The notes: generated by a model from the letters alone, not told the origin. Numbered from the stretch's first letter, positions 32,651-43,110 are shown. The stretch is 64,000 nt of DNA from Methylomonas sp. 11b (GCF_000515215.1 NZ_KI911557.1:372001-436000), one strand, 5' to 3'. Made by a program: numbers and translations.

Positions 32651-33615
32651 TACGGTTGGCCTCCGCTCAGTAACGAAGGTCGCAAACTGGATGACGCCTC
32701 AGGCGCTTGTCGGACCACGACATACAATTCGGTGGCTTCCTGGGGCTTCAATACCACGCTGGGCCAGACCGAAACGGCAAGTACATCCTGTTGCGTCGTT
32801 GCACAGCTGCGTTCGTCGAACTCGAGCATCTCGCTGCCGGTATTCTTGGCAAGCCCCACCAGAATCAGCCGGTCCTGGCCTTCCAGGGCTTGACCGGTTT
32901 TAATCTGCACGCGGTCTTGCAGGCAGCGAATCTGTTCCTGGAACTTCGGTTCGCGTAGTGAATATCCGGCCGGGGTCTTTTGCAAACCCAAATCCCGAAA
33001 CAATGTTTTAAGTTGGCTGATGTAGGCCTGTTCCTGTTGGTCGGAGGAGCGACTCGCGCTATCGGCGCGCTGCCATTGGTTTAGCAACTGGTAGCTGTCC
33101 TTATCCAGATCGAGGTGGATTTCCCGCGCCGGAATGCGTTTGGGGATCAGGGTTAGGGATAGTGCGATGTCCTGGTTGTCGCCAGGGGTGATGTATAAGG
33201 TGACCGGCGTTTCGTCGGCGGTGGCGACATAAACGATTTTGCCTTTGGTACTGGTAGTCGCCTGACTGGTGGTCGTGACTACCGGATGTTCGAACGGCGT
33301 GACCAGGCGATTCAAGTGGCCGACGGCAATTGGCATCAGTTCGTTGATGCCGGGTTTAACGGCAATGTGTTGTGGACCGATTGAAGTGGCGGTCGTTGAT
33401 GCCGACGCCTGTTGCTTGGCCGCTTTCAAGATGCTGGCATCGACTGGGGGTAATTCAATGCCAAAATCGGGTTGCGATGGGACAACTGGCTGTGATGAGG
33501 AAGAATCTTCGGCCACAGTGGTTGCCGGTGGTAACACAGTCACGGGTAATTCATCCGCAGACAAGGCAGTGCTAACGGTCAGGAATAACAAAATTGGCGG
33601 GAATGAGCGATTCAT
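32650..33615 (-). CDS. traK: TraK secretin-like core protein
   Basis: A 321-residue protein from the ATG at 33615, coupled to traE (ATGA). It has a signal peptide (1-20), a linker rich in Pro/Ala/Ser/Thr (about 45-90) and a TraK domain from about 95 (INELMPIAVGHLNRLVTPFE). The C-terminal domain has the VSVWPSVVLKPQEATELYVV block. It pairs with TraV in the outer-membrane ring. A longer open frame upstream is antisense-like. Confidence 0.9.
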   Translation of the reverse strand: MNRSFPPILLFLTVSTALSADELPVTVLPPATTVAEDSSSSQPVVPSQPDFGIELPPVDASILKAAKQQASASTTATSIGPQHIAVKPGINELMPIAVGHLNRLVTPFEHPVVTTTSQATTSTKGKIVYVATADETPVTLYITPGDNQDIALSLTLIPKRIPAREIHLDLDKDSYQLLNQWQRADSASRSSDQQEQAYISQLKTLFRDLGLQKTPAGYSLREPKFQEQIRCLQDRVQIKTGQALEGQDRLILVGLAKNTGSEMLEFDERSCATTQQDVLAVSVWPSVVLKPQEATELYVVVRQAPEASSSLRPSLLSGGQP

Positions 33616-34223
33616 GGTCGAGCCTCGCGGGTTTGGCCTTGCATTGCTTTCAGACGGTCCAAGGTTCTGGGGGAATCCGGATACACGTCGATGTATTCCA
33701 GCCGGGGACGATAGTTTTTGATGGCGATGATGAATTCGTAAGTACGAGGCTTCACGTCCGGTTTGGAACTGGGGCCCTGGCTTTTGAGTTCGCCGCTGAC
33801 GAAGACTTTGTTGGTCTCGGCTTCGTAAGCGACGTGACGCGGAGTGAAACTGATCGCGACCCGGTCCATTTTGATGGCCTTGATTTGATCGCTCATGGCA
33901 TCCAGGACACTGCGGTAAATATCCGGCGCCAATAGCGGTTCGACCGCGGTTTTCAGAAAGTCGGCATTGGCCGGCGTGGTGTTGCCGAGCAATTCGGCCA
34001 GGAACAATCCCCAGGACTCTTTGAACTCGCTGGACGCTTGGCTGCGGGTGACCTCGACTTCCTGCGTCAAGCTCGGCGGCACCAGAATGATGCTGCGCTC
34101 GGTGCGCCAGGCGGCCAATGAGGTAATGACACAAATCACCAGCAGGCCGATGATAATGACCCGGCTGAGCCGGTTCTCGGTCTCATGCCCGTCCCAGGTT
34201 TGCAGAAACTCCGACCATCTCAT
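33612..34223 (-). CDS. traE: TraE inner-membrane mating-pair protein (VirB8-like slot)
   Basis: A 203-residue protein from the ATG at 34223 overlapping the traL stop. The N-terminal membrane helix (about 20-42, VIIIGLLVICVITSLAAW) is followed by a periplasmic NTF2-like domain with SSEFKESWGLFLAELLGNTT. This is the usual TraE layout, and the gene lies in its normal place between traL and traK. Confidence 0.92.
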   Translation of the reverse strand: MRWSEFLQTWDGHETENRLSRVIIIGLLVICVITSLAAWRTERSIILVPPSLTQEVEVTRSQASSEFKESWGLFLAELLGNTTPANADFLKTAVEPLLAPDIYRSVLDAMSDQIKAIKMDRVAISFTPRHVAYEAETNKVFVSGELKSQGPSSKPDVKPRTYEFIIAIKNYRPRLEYIDVYPDSPRTLDRLKAMQGQTREARP

Positions 34224-34501
34224 GGCAGGAACCGGCGGATGTAGGGATTGGGGATGGTCTGCGCGCGACTGGGCAAAAGACCCAGCCAATACAACGCATG
34301 CAAGGTATAGCCATCAGGCCGGTTGTCGCGGAAACGCCGGTAAAACTTGACTGCGATAAAACCGAGGGCCAAGCCGGGCATGAACTGATCGATCAACATG
34401 CCGGTGAGCATGCTGACCATGAAGGGCACAATCTCGTCCGCACCCCACAGCAGGATATGTATCGGATCGTCGATGGTTTGGGGGATGGCAACGGGTTCCA
34501 T
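34220..34501 (-). CDS. traL: TraL pilus assembly protein
   Basis: A 93-residue protein with a hydrophobic middle (about 22-50) and the TraL pattern PQTIDDP then FMPGLALGFIAVKFYRRFRD. It is the first gene of the pilus assembly operon, with CCGGAGG before its ATG and the shared tra promoter motif 50 bp upstream. Confidence 0.9.
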   Translation of the reverse strand: MEPVAIPQTIDDPIHILLWGADEIVPFMVSMLTGMLIDQFMPGLALGFIAVKFYRRFRDNRPDGYTLHALYWLGLLPSRAQTIPNPYIRRFLP

Positions 34502-34534
34502 AATGACCTCCGGTTAGGATGGCCATTATTGTGA

Positions 34535-34590
34535 AGAGGATTTTAGGTAGGTCGTTTGCAGCTAACGACGAATTTGCGATCAGCTGAAAA
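34535..34590 (-). promoter_or_regulatory. tra promoter motif upstream of traL
   Basis: The plus strand reads GTCGTTTGCAGCTAACGACG at 34551-34570, then AATTTG and CAGCTGAAA. The same arrangement lies upstream of traI (50421-50460) in the same orientation relative to the gene. Just downstream (minus strand) a -10-like TAAAAT lies at about 34546-34541. This suggests an activator-dependent promoter common to both transfer operons. Confidence 0.6.
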
Positions 34591-34631
34591 ATAGTATCCG
34601 TGGATGAGAAAAGCCAGATCCAGACACTTGA

Positions 34632-35162
34632 TCGCACTTAGCCGGGTTTGCTGATAAAACCCGGCAAGAACGGCACGATGCGCACGACTACAAACGTCAC
34701 GGCACCACCACCTTGTTCGCCGCCCTCAATGTCCATGAGGGCACGGTGATCCGCGAGTGCTTACCTAAACACCGCAACGACGAGTTTCTGACATTCTTGA
34801 GACTGCTCGACCGCCAGACCGACAAGGACTTGGCCGTCCATCTGATCGTCGACAACTTCGCCACCCACAAGCATCCCAACGTGAAAGCCTGGCTGGACAA
34901 GCATCCGCGTTTCCAGATGCACTTTACGCCGACGCCGATGTCGGCGTCTTGGGTAAACTTCGTCGAGCGATTCTTTCGTGACATCACCGAAGAACGTATC
35001 CGACGCGGGGTATTTCGCAGTGTCGACGAATTGAAGCGGGCGATCATGCAGTACCTTGAGAACTGCAATGCCCAACCAAAGCCTTACCAATGGACCGCTA
35101 CTCCAGACGCCATCTTGACCAAAGTCGCCAAAGCTAAAGAAACGTTGCGGACGTTACATTAG
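34632..35162 (+). pseudogene. IS630-family transposase remnant
   Basis: The C-terminal part of an IS630-type DDE transposase: HDYKRHGTTTLFAALNVHEG, the second catalytic Asp in LIVDNFATH, and the Glu in NFVERFF. The N-terminal HTH and first Asp are missing, and there is no plausible start. It marks the left border of the cargo inserted between traL and the DUF4400 gene. Confidence 0.8.
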
Positions 35163-35305
35163 CAGGGCTAGGCAGACGGCAGGCGATCAGTTTAGGGAAA
35201 TGCTGAACAAGTTGATTTCGCTCATGGTTCGACAAGCCAATTACCAAATTAATCAACAGCTACCGTTCGTCTCTTATATAAAGTTTGACCGGCTACTGTT
35301 TTTAC
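35163..35305. other. Short intergenic stretch, nothing recognised
   Basis: This lies between the IS630 remnant and the end of the RND pump gene. It may hold the IS right end, but I see no clear terminal inverted repeat and no clear terminator. Confidence 0.4.
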
Positions 35306-38300
35306 CTAAGGTAATTCATAAAATTCCCCCGATAAGGCCAATTTGTTTTTGGTTTTGTTAAGCCGTTGCCATAGCCCGTACATTATCTGTTTGGCATCGT
35401 CCAAATAAGTATAAGCGACCGGGATGACCAATAAACTGAGCAGCGTAGACGTCACCAAGCCGCCGATGACGGTGATCGCCATCGGGCTGCGGAAGGAGGT
35501 GTCCGCCGGGCTCATGCCCATGGCAATCGGCAACATGCCTGCGCCCATGGCGATAGTGGTCATGATGATGGGCCGGGCGCGCTTGTGGCAGGCATCCAGC
35601 AGGGCATCGACCCGGCTTATGCCGTGGTCGCGTCTGGCGACGATGGCGTACTCCACCAACAAGATCGAATTTTTGGTAGCGATACCCATCAGCATGATCA
35701 GCCCGATCAAAGACGGCATGGAAAAACTTTTTTGTGCCAACAGCAGGGCGATAAAGCCGCCGCCAAACGATAGCGGCAAGGCCAACAATATCGTGATGGG
35801 CTGCAAAAAATCCTTAAACAACAGGACTAGCACGATAAAGATACAGAGTACGCCTATTAGCATGGCCAAGCCAAAACTGCCGAAAAGTTCGGCCATCATT
35901 TCGGCATCGCCGATATTGATTTGCTTTACCCCTGCGGGTAGCGCTTGGAGACTAGGCTGGGCCTGTACAACGGTGCTCAGATCGCCCAACGGCAGGCTGG
36001 CCAGTTCGATTTCAAAATTGATGTTGCGGAAGCGGTCGTAACGGTCGATCACGGCTGGGCCGCTGGACAAGTCAAGGTTGGCGACTTGGCTGACCATGAC
36101 CGGGCCGATACCCGCTTTGGCTGACGGTACGGCAAGCCGTTGCAACACGCTTAAGTCGCGCCGCCCGTCCTCGGTCAGTTTGACCATGATCGGCACTTGG
36201 CGTTGGGCGAGATTAAGCTTGGGCAGGGACTCGTTGTAATCGCCGACGGTGGCGATACGCAAGGTCTCGGCGATGGCGGCGGTTGTTACGCCCAAGTCGG
36301 CGGCGCGGGCGAAATCAGGCCTGACGGCGATTTCCGGTCTGACCAACGAGGCGCTGGAAGCGATGTTGCCGATGCCTTGGATGGCCCTTAAGTCCTTTTC
36401 GACCGCCCTGGCTGCGGCATTCAATGCTTTGGGATCGTCGCCACTCAGCACCAGAACATATTTTTCGCCCGATCCGCCGAATCCGACTTTGCTGCGGACA
36501 CCGGACAAAGCCGACAAAGCGGCCCTAATATCTTGTTCGATGACTTGTTTAAGCACCAGCCTTTCGTTACGGGCGGCCAACAAGATGGTCAAGGTAGCCT
36601 TGCGGACTTCCGCGCCGGCGGACATGTCAAGCGCATCGGTGCCGACGGAATCGCCGCCTATCGTGGTGTACACACTTTTCACATAAGGTAGGTCGGCGAT
36701 CAATTTTCTGGCGGCTTCGGCGGATGCGCGGGTTTGTTCCAAAGTTGCACCGGGCGCAAGTTCGACAAAAACCTGGGTTTGCGGAAAGTCGTCCGGTGGA
36801 ATAAACCCCTGAGGCAATAATGGGATCAAGAGCAGGGAGCCGATGAAAAACGCCATCGCGCCACCGATGGTAATTAGCCGGTGCTTAAGGCACCATGCGG
36901 CCATCGTAAGATAATCTGTCATAAACCGTCCGTCCGGAGCCGTCGGCTTATGGTCATGTTGCAACAGATAAGCCGACATCATCGGGGTCAACATTCGGGC
37001 GACGAGTAGTGAAGCCAGGACTGCCAACGAAGCTGTCCAGCCGAATTGTTTAAAGAAGCGTCCGGCGATACCGCTCATGAAGGCGGTCGGCAAAAATACC
37101 GCCACCAGGGAAAACGTGGTCGCCACCACCGCCAAGCCGATTTCGTCGGCAGCTTCCATCGCCGCCTGATAAGGCGATTTGCCCATGCGTTGGTGGCGGA
37201 CAATGTTTTCCACCTCGACGATGGCATCGTCTACCAGGATGCCGATCACCAGCGACAACGCCAGCAAGGTAACGACATTAAGGGAAAAGCCGAAATAATA
37301 CATTCCCAAAAACGCAGGGATGGCGGACAGCGGCATGGCAACGGCGGAAATAAAGGTTGCCCGCCAGTCGCGCAAGAACAGCCAAACCACCAATACCGCC
37401 AGCAATGCGCCTTCGTACAACAATGCCATGGAACCGTCGAATTCTTCCTGGACGGGAATCACGAAATTGAAGGCTTCGGTGGTTTCGATGTCGGGGTTTT
37501 CCGCCTTTAATTCCGCCAGCGCTTTCTGTACGCCCACACCGACATCCACTTCGCTGGAGCCACGGCTGCGGGTAACCTCAAAACCCACGACAGGCTTGCC
37601 GTCCAATAAAGCCAACGAGCGTTGTTCGGCAACGCTATCGCTGACTGTCGCCACTTGGTTCAGGCGGATGTGGCGGCCATCGGCGAGAGACAGTTCCATC
37701 CATTCCAACTCCTCAGCGGAAGCCGCGTTGGCCAGAGCGCGGACAGGTTGCTCGCCTTGGCCCAAGTCGGTACGTCCACCAGAGCTTTCGCGTTGCACTT
37801 CGCGTAATTGTCTGGAAATATCGGCGGCAGTCGTGCCGAGGGATTGGAGTTTGACCGGATCCAGGGCAATCCGGATTTCCCGGCTGACGCCGCCCACCCG
37901 CTTGATATCGGCGACGCCCGGCACGGCAAGCAGACGCTTGGCGATGGTATCTTCGACGAACCAGGATAAGGCCTCGTCGTCGCGTTGATTGGAGGCGACC
38001 GCGTAAGCCAGCACCGGAGAACTGGCGATATCGTGTTTGGTGACGACCGGGTCGCGCAAGTCGGCGGGCATGTCGGCGCGGACTTTCGACACCGCCGAGC
38101 GCACGTCGTCCAAGGCCTCCTGCCCAGGCTTTTCCAGGCGGAATTGGGCGGTGATGCCGACGCTGCCATCCTGCACTTTGGTTATGATATGTTTCAAGCC
38201 TTGCAAAGTGGCGATTGCGTTTTCTATTTTCCGTGCCACAGCCGTTTCCAGTTGCGAAGGCGATGCCCCCGGCAGGCTTGCCATAACGGTTATGGTCGGC

Positions 38301-38425
38301 AAATCCAGGTCGGGAAGGTTCTGGATTTGCATGGCCTTAAAGCTGTATAAGCCGCCAAAAGTCAGCATCACAAACAGCATCATAGCCGGCATGGGGTTTT
38401 TTATGCACCACGTGGATATATTCAT
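35306..38425 (-). CDS. RND efflux transporter (AcrB/MdtB-like, inner membrane)
   Basis: A 1039-residue protein of the resistance-nodulation-division superfamily: TM1 at about 12-30, two large periplasmic loops, and 12 membrane helices in two halves. Helix 4 carries the proton-relay Asp pair in LVIGILVDDAIVEVEN (about residues 400). It exports hydrophobic or amphiphilic compounds with the fusion protein and outer-membrane factor encoded just upstream. The substrate is not predictable; the sequence is of the hydrophobe/multidrug type rather than the metal type. It is the last gene of the five-gene set. Confidence 0.93.
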   Translation of the reverse strand: MNISTWCIKNPMPAMMLFVMLTFGGLYSFKAMQIQNLPDLDLPTITVMASLPGASPSQLETAVARKIENAIATLQGLKHIITKVQDGSVGITAQFRLEKPGQEALDDVRSAVSKVRADMPADLRDPVVTKHDIASSPVLAYAVASNQRDDEALSWFVEDTIAKRLLAVPGVADIKRVGGVSREIRIALDPVKLQSLGTTAADISRQLREVQRESSGGRTDLGQGEQPVRALANAASAEELEWMELSLADGRHIRLNQVATVSDSVAEQRSLALLDGKPVVGFEVTRSRGSSEVDVGVGVQKALAELKAENPDIETTEAFNFVIPVQEEFDGSMALLYEGALLAVLVVWLFLRDWRATFISAVAMPLSAIPAFLGMYYFGFSLNVVTLLALSLVIGILVDDAIVEVENIVRHQRMGKSPYQAAMEAADEIGLAVVATTFSLVAVFLPTAFMSGIAGRFFKQFGWTASLAVLASLLVARMLTPMMSAYLLQHDHKPTAPDGRFMTDYLTMAAWCLKHRLITIGGAMAFFIGSLLLIPLLPQGFIPPDDFPQTQVFVELAPGATLEQTRASAEAARKLIADLPYVKSVYTTIGGDSVGTDALDMSAGAEVRKATLTILLAARNERLVLKQVIEQDIRAALSALSGVRSKVGFGGSGEKYVLVLSGDDPKALNAAARAVEKDLRAIQGIGNIASSASLVRPEIAVRPDFARAADLGVTTAAIAETLRIATVGDYNESLPKLNLAQRQVPIMVKLTEDGRRDLSVLQRLAVPSAKAGIGPVMVSQVANLDLSSGPAVIDRYDRFRNINFEIELASLPLGDLSTVVQAQPSLQALPAGVKQINIGDAEMMAELFGSFGLAMLIGVLCIFIVLVLLFKDFLQPITILLALPLSFGGGFIALLLAQKSFSMPSLIGLIMLMGIATKNSILLVEYAIVARRDHGISRVDALLDACHKRARPIIMTTIAMGAGMLPIAMGMSPADTSFRSPMAITVIGGLVTSTLLSLLVIPVAYTYLDDAKQIMYGLWQRLNKTKNKLALSGEFYELP

Positions 38426-39540
38426 TAACGCAGCACCCGGACATTGTCGCCGTCCGCCAAAAAGGCCGCGCCGCTAGCAACTATCTGGTCTTCGGGCTTA
38501 AGCCCCGAAAGGATTTCGTAATGGTCGCCCGCACTTTCGCCTAATTGCACTTTGACTTGGATAACCTTCGCTTGGTTTTGGGCAAATTCTCCTAAGCGAA
38601 AAACATAGCTGAAGCCTTCGCGCAGCGATAAGGCGTCTTGCGGTATGGTCAGCGCGGCCTTAGTGCCCAAATGGAATACACCCTGGGCAAACATACCGGC
38701 GCGCAGACCGGCTGCTCCGGCTTGGGGCAAATCGACATAAACCAGCCCGTTACGGCTTTGCATATCCAGGCTGGGTGCCAAATAACGCACTTTACCGCCG
38801 ACTTGACCGACGTTGGGCACCGAAATCGCCACGTCGATACCGGGCTGAAGTTGCACCATTTCGGCAGCAGTGACTTCCGCTCGCCATTCCAGGCGATTTT
38901 GCCGGATTAGCCGGAACAGTTCTTGTCCCGGCGTGGCCACCGCGCCCAAGGTGGCGGTGCGCGAAGAGACGAACCCGTCGTCGACAGCAACGACGCGGGT
39001 GTGGTCCAAGCGCAAAAGCTGCCGGTCCAATTGCGCCTTTGCCGAGGCGGCTTTGGCTTGCGCCGTTTTTTCCCCGGTCAAGTATTGCAGCACCATTTGG
39101 TTGCTTAACGCACCGGAGGATGCAATTTTTCGGGCGCTGTCGGCATTTAGTCGAGCTTCTTCCAGGCTGGCCTCGGCCTCAGCCAAGGCCGCCTGGGTTT
39201 GGGCGATCTCGACCATCACGCTTTTACTGTCGAACACCGCCAATACTTGGCCTTTACGGACCTTTTCGCCGACCTGCACACGCACTTCGTCCAGACGCAA
39301 GTCGCTGACTTGTGCGCCAATGATGGCTTCCTGCCAGGCCGCGACCGAGCCGTTTGCGGTTAATTTTCGCGGGATGTCCCGATTGACCGGTTGGATAACC
39401 GATACATTCAGCGCCGGTCTAGCGCTTGGTTTGGCGTTTTCAGTGGCTTGCGGCGCTTCCTTGCTCAGCGCCAGGGTCATCCCTAAGCCCATGAGCGCGA
39501 CCGCGACAAGCCAAATGCTTAGCGATTTTTCTTTAGTCAT
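38425..39540 (-). CDS. RND membrane-fusion protein (periplasmic adaptor)
   Basis: A 371-residue protein from the ATG at 39540. It has an N-terminal membrane anchor (about 7-25), a biotinyl-lipoyl-like half (RKLTANGSVAAWQEAIIGAQ), a coiled-coil hairpin (about 105-165), the second lipoyl half, and a beta-barrel ending near GLKPEDQIVASGAAFL. It bridges the pump and the outer-membrane factor. Its stop overlaps the pump gene start. A longer open frame upstream is unlikely. Confidence 0.92.
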   Translation of the reverse strand: MTKEKSLSIWLVAVALMGLGMTLALSKEAPQATENAKPSARPALNVSVIQPVNRDIPRKLTANGSVAAWQEAIIGAQVSDLRLDEVRVQVGEKVRKGQVLAVFDSKSVMVEIAQTQAALAEAEASLEEARLNADSARKIASSGALSNQMVLQYLTGEKTAQAKAASAKAQLDRQLLRLDHTRVVAVDDGFVSSRTATLGAVATPGQELFRLIRQNRLEWRAEVTAAEMVQLQPGIDVAISVPNVGQVGGKVRYLAPSLDMQSRNGLVYVDLPQAGAAGLRAGMFAQGVFHLGTKAALTIPQDALSLREGFSYVFRLGEFAQNQAKVIQVKVQLGESAGDHYEILSGLKPEDQIVASGAAFLADGDNVRVLR

Positions 39541-39563
39541 GATTGGTTTCCGGATAACTGATT

Positions 39564-41093
39564 CTAGGGTTGAGAAATGATGTTTATGGATGGGTTCTCG
39601 GGTTGGCCGGGCAATCTTTCCGCAACTAAAGCCGCTGGTTCGGTCGCACGATCTTCCCAGCTTCCGCCGACGGCACGATACAGCGCAATCCAAGCGCTGA
39701 CTTTTTCTTGCTCCAACTCCGTGACCGCCAATTGGGCGGTAAACGCGTTGCGGCGGGCGGTTTCGGCATCAATCAAGTTGCCCAGGCCGACTTCGTACAA
39801 TTGCCGGGTCGCTGTAAAATGGGCTTGGTAATCGGCAGCCGCGGTATGCGCCAAGGGCAGACGCTGGTCTGCACTCGCCAAGCGCACCAAGGCTTCTTCG
39901 ACTTCTTTAACCGCTGTCCTGACCGCCGCTCGATATTGGGCGATGGCCGACTGGTATTGGGCTTTAGCGGTTTCCACATTGGCGGCGCGTTTACCGGCAT
40001 CGAACAACGGCAAGCTGAGCGTCGGCCCGTAAGACCAAGTTTCCGCCAAGGTCAGGGCCGCACCGTTAATGTTTTGGAACACGGGGGTGATATTCCCGGA
40101 CAGACTCAATTTCGGAAAGCGCTTGGCCTGTTCCACGCCGATCTTGGCGCTGGCCGCGGCCATGTCGCGTTCGGCGGTGGCAATGTCCGGCCGTTGCCTG
40201 ATCACATTGGCCGGCACGGCAGTGACCTGGAAGGGCGGCGGCTTGGGCAATTGCGCCATCCGCTGCGGCGTATCGCCCAATAACGTCCGGATTTGCGCTT
40301 CCGGCAAACCGGTTAAGGCCACCAGACCTTTAACCGAACGTTCGCATTGCGCCTGCTGTTTCAACAACAAATTACTGCCTTCGGTGGCGCTGGCATTGGC
40401 CAGCGCGACATCGGACGGACTGCGGAATCCGGCGCTACCGGCCATGCTGGTAAGCTGCGCCGAAGCTTGCCTGGATTCGGCATCTTCCTTACTGAGCAAA
40501 GCTTGCGCTTCGCAATAACGATAAGCCAGATAAGCATTGGCAAGCTCCGCCGCTACCGCCACACGGGCATCGTGCCAGGATGCCGTACGCGCTTGCAATT
40601 GGCTGAGGGCGGCTTGCCGTTGCCGCGCTAAGCCGCCGAACAAGTCGACCTCCCAACTGGACTGCACACTGAGTTGATGTTGGTTGCGTAGGCTAGGCGT
40701 GCCGCCCATTGAGAAATTTGAGCGGGTGCTGCTTAAGCTTGAATCCAAACTCGGCAGGAATACTGATTCGGAGCTGACTAAGTTGCCCCTGGCTTCTACA
40801 ATCTGCGCATTGGCTTTGGCGATGGATGCGCTCTCCTGTTGCGCGGCGGCAAGCAATCGATCAAGCACCGGATCGCCGAAACATTCCCACCATTTGCTTA
40901 AGCTGGACAAATCGCCTTGATGCGCGACCGGTAATCCATCCGGAGCGGGCTGTTTGGCATACCAGTGCTGTGCCGTGGGCGGTTCCGGGCTTTGGTAATC
41001 GGGGCCGACCGTTGTTAATAAGCCGCCGTCCAAAGCGCAGCCGGATAACGCCGGCAGGATAAGGCCGAAGTGGAATAGGTTAAATTGCTTCAT
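39564..41093 (-). CDS. NodT-family outer-membrane efflux lipoprotein
   Basis: A 509-residue TolC/OprM-like factor: a signal peptide with lipobox LSGC near 16-19, the conserved VGPDYQSPEPP, and two repeats of helical barrel segments (for example VVEARGNL-type and AYLAYRYCEAQALL). It forms the exit duct of the tripartite pump. It is first of the three efflux genes and 23 bases before the fusion protein gene. Confidence 0.92.
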   Translation of the reverse strand: MKQFNLFHFGLILPALSGCALDGGLLTTVGPDYQSPEPPTAQHWYAKQPAPDGLPVAHQGDLSSLSKWWECFGDPVLDRLLAAAQQESASIAKANAQIVEARGNLVSSESVFLPSLDSSLSSTRSNFSMGGTPSLRNQHQLSVQSSWEVDLFGGLARQRQAALSQLQARTASWHDARVAVAAELANAYLAYRYCEAQALLSKEDAESRQASAQLTSMAGSAGFRSPSDVALANASATEGSNLLLKQQAQCERSVKGLVALTGLPEAQIRTLLGDTPQRMAQLPKPPPFQVTAVPANVIRQRPDIATAERDMAAASAKIGVEQAKRFPKLSLSGNITPVFQNINGAALTLAETWSYGPTLSLPLFDAGKRAANVETAKAQYQSAIAQYRAAVRTAVKEVEEALVRLASADQRLPLAHTAAADYQAHFTATRQLYEVGLGNLIDAETARRNAFTAQLAVTELEQEKVSAWIALYRAVGGSWEDRATEPAALVAERLPGQPENPSINIISQP

Positions 41094-41156
41094 TACTGTC
41101 TTGAAAAGAAAAGTCGAGCCGAGGAAAACTGAACTGCCTTCATGGGGATAAGGCGC

Positions 41157-42155
41157 TTATTTTTTAGAAAAACTAACCAGCCTTTTCAAAATGGCCCATT
41201 GTTTTAATGCAACACGCGCTTCCACGGCTGGATAACCTAATACCGTTTTTCCGGCGGGAACATCGCCGATTACGCCCGAACATCCACCGACAATGGCTCC
41301 GTTACCGATGGTGACGTGGTCGTTAATGGAAGCGCTGCCGCCGATGACAACGCCGTCCCCTAGCGTTACCGATCCGGCTAAACCGCTATTTCCCGCCATC
41401 ACGCAAAAGCGGCCAAGCCTACTGTTATGGCCAATTTGCACCAGATTATCGATTTTGCAGCCATCGCCTATCACAGTTGAACTGAATTTACCTCTATCCA
41501 CACAAGAATTGGCGCCAATTTCAACGCCATTTCCGATTACCACATTGCCAATTTGTGGAATTTTTGCCAAGCCTGTTTCCAGGCAAGGCCTAAAGCCAAA
41601 ACCATCGGCGCCAATGGTGGCGTTGGGGTGTAAAATGCAATCGTTGCCGATATGGCAACGTTCCCGAATGACCGCACCCGACCAAATAATGGTGTTGTTT
41701 CCGATAGTGCAGTCGTCAAAAATCGTCACATTGGGATAAAGCGTCGTGTTGTCACCCAGCACGACATTCGGACCGATATAACAGCCCGCCCCAATCCTTG
41801 CCCCGTTTCCCATGATGGCGGTCTTATCAACAACCGCTGTTGGATGAATTTCGCTATTGAATAGCGGCATTGGCGGCGCAAAAAGTTTTAATACCCGTGA
41901 CATCGCTAGTTCGGCATTTTTAACTTTTATAAAAGCCCTATTTAATCCAGGCTCAATCGAAATGTCTTCGTTTACAATAGCAACAGCCGCTTTTGATATT
42001 CCCCAAAATTTTTCGTATTTTTTGTTTCCAATAAAAGAAATCTCGCTACTATTTGCAAGCTCAATTTGTTCCGGAGCTGTAATTTTTTGATCCGTTGTAC
42101 CCAAAATCACGCCTTTAAGAACTTCGTTTATTTCGAGAATTGAATAGGATTTCAT
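41157..42155 (-). CDS. LpxD-like N-acyltransferase (left-handed beta-helix)
   Basis: A 332-residue protein from the ATG at 42155 (42179 is possible). The N-terminal LpxD-type uridine-binding domain (1-100) is followed by hexapeptide repeats (about 105-300), with the QIGHN motif holding the likely catalytic His. LpxD adds a 3-hydroxyacyl chain to UDP-GlcN in lipid A synthesis. Its place among efflux and MlaA-like genes, not with lpxA/fabZ, points to an accessory copy that changes lipid A or acts on another sugar. Confidence 0.82.
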   Translation of the reverse strand: MKSYSILEINEVLKGVILGTTDQKITAPEQIELANSSEISFIGNKKYEKFWGISKAAVAIVNEDISIEPGLNRAFIKVKNAELAMSRVLKLFAPPMPLFNSEIHPTAVVDKTAIMGNGARIGAGCYIGPNVVLGDNTTLYPNVTIFDDCTIGNNTIIWSGAVIRERCHIGNDCILHPNATIGADGFGFRPCLETGLAKIPQIGNVVIGNGVEIGANSCVDRGKFSSTVIGDGCKIDNLVQIGHNSRLGRFCVMAGNSGLAGSVTLGDGVVIGGSASINDHVTIGNGAIVGGCSGVIGDVPAGKTVLGYPAVEARVALKQWAILKRLVSFSKK

Positions 42156-42381
42156 TTGCCAGGCTTCATATGGTTTCACTCTTGAAATTTAGTTAGATTT
42201 CCGCCCCTTTGACTGGATATTAGGAATACCTAATCATTCTTAAGGCGGCTGGTGCCAAAATCATCAACAACAAGAATTAGGTTAGGCATCCCCAAAAAAC
42301 CGCCAATACGGGCGCAACAACCAGCAATTGTCTACCTGTCGTCAAACGGTGGGATTTATATTGATAAGTTATTGAAAAACA
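42156..42381. promoter_or_regulatory. Intergenic region with regulatory-looking repeats upstream of lpxD-like gene
   Basis: A perfect ATTAGG-AATA-CCTAAT inverted repeat (42219-42234) is followed by CTTAAGGCGG (42239-42248). The same 10-mer lies in front of the sensor kinase gene (43245-43254). Both may be sites for the NarL-type regulator encoded nearby. Confidence 0.45.
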
Positions 42382-43110
42382 TCATTTAGTATCAACTTCA
42401 TCAGGTTTTAAAGGGTCGTTTACCTGATTACCGCCCACCCCACCCATAGATCTGTCTCGCGACAGATACATGTTTTTGAAAAACTCATATCGATCCGTTG
42501 CGGCTTCGTTGACGACTTTATCCATCGCTAACATGTCCGCACGTTTATCTACGGCACCGAGGATGCCGATCATCCCCACGCCACTGACGTATTGCAGCGG
42601 ATTAGTCACCATTTTGCCCCCCACACCCGCAATGCCTCTGACGGAACTCGGGCCAAAAAGCGGCAGCACTAAATAAGGCCCTGTGCCCACGCCCCATTCG
42701 CCCAGAGTTGTGTCGAAATTTTCTTTGTGTTTTGGTAGATCTATTAAGGTGGCAACATCAAACAAACCGCCTAACCCGGCTGTTGTGTTGACAACCAACC
42801 TGGCACTGTCCGAACCTGCCTGGGCAAATTTCCCTTGTAAGGCTGAATTAACGGTGACACCGACATCATCGATGTTACTAAAAAAATTCGACACCCCCTG
42901 ATCGGCAAAATCGGGCATTACCCATTGGTAACTCTGTGCCACTGGTCTCATCAGGTAATCGTCTAGGCCGTCATTAAACCACTGCACTTTTCTGTTCCAG
43001 TTTTCATAAGGATCCCTCACATCGGCGGTTGGGGTTGGCGCTGAGGCGCAAGCATTAAGTAAAGTCAGCGTGGTTGCCGCAAAGAGTGTATTGGTATTGT
43101 TAAGTTTCAT
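42382..43110 (-). CDS. MlaA/VacJ-like outer-membrane lipoprotein
   Basis: A 242-residue protein from the ATG at 43110 (AAGG upstream). It has a signal peptide with lipobox LNACAS, the MlaA block DPYENWNRKVQWFNDGLDDY, and later GVGTGPYLVLPLFGPSSVRG. MlaA extracts misplaced phospholipids from the outer leaflet for return to the inner membrane. With the LpxD-like gene it suggests remodelling of the outer membrane, in line with the efflux cargo. Confidence 0.9.
   Translation of the reverse strand: MKLNNTNTLFAATTLTLLNACASAPTPTADVRDPYENWNRKVQWFNDGLDDYLMRPVAQSYQWVMPDFADQGVSNFFSNIDDVGVTVNSALQGKFAQAGSDSARLVVNTTAGLGGLFDVATLIDLPKHKENFDTTLGEWGVGTGPYLVLPLFGPSSVRGIAGVGGKMVTNPLQYVSGVGMIGILGAVDKRADMLAMDKVVNEAATDRYEFFKNMYLSRDRSMGGVGGNQVNDPLKPDEVDTK

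Noticed and set aside
35424..37988. Several rightward frames of 145-222 codons inside the RND pump region
   Set aside because: They are antisense shadows of a highly conserved pump, with low-complexity composition and no plausible starts.
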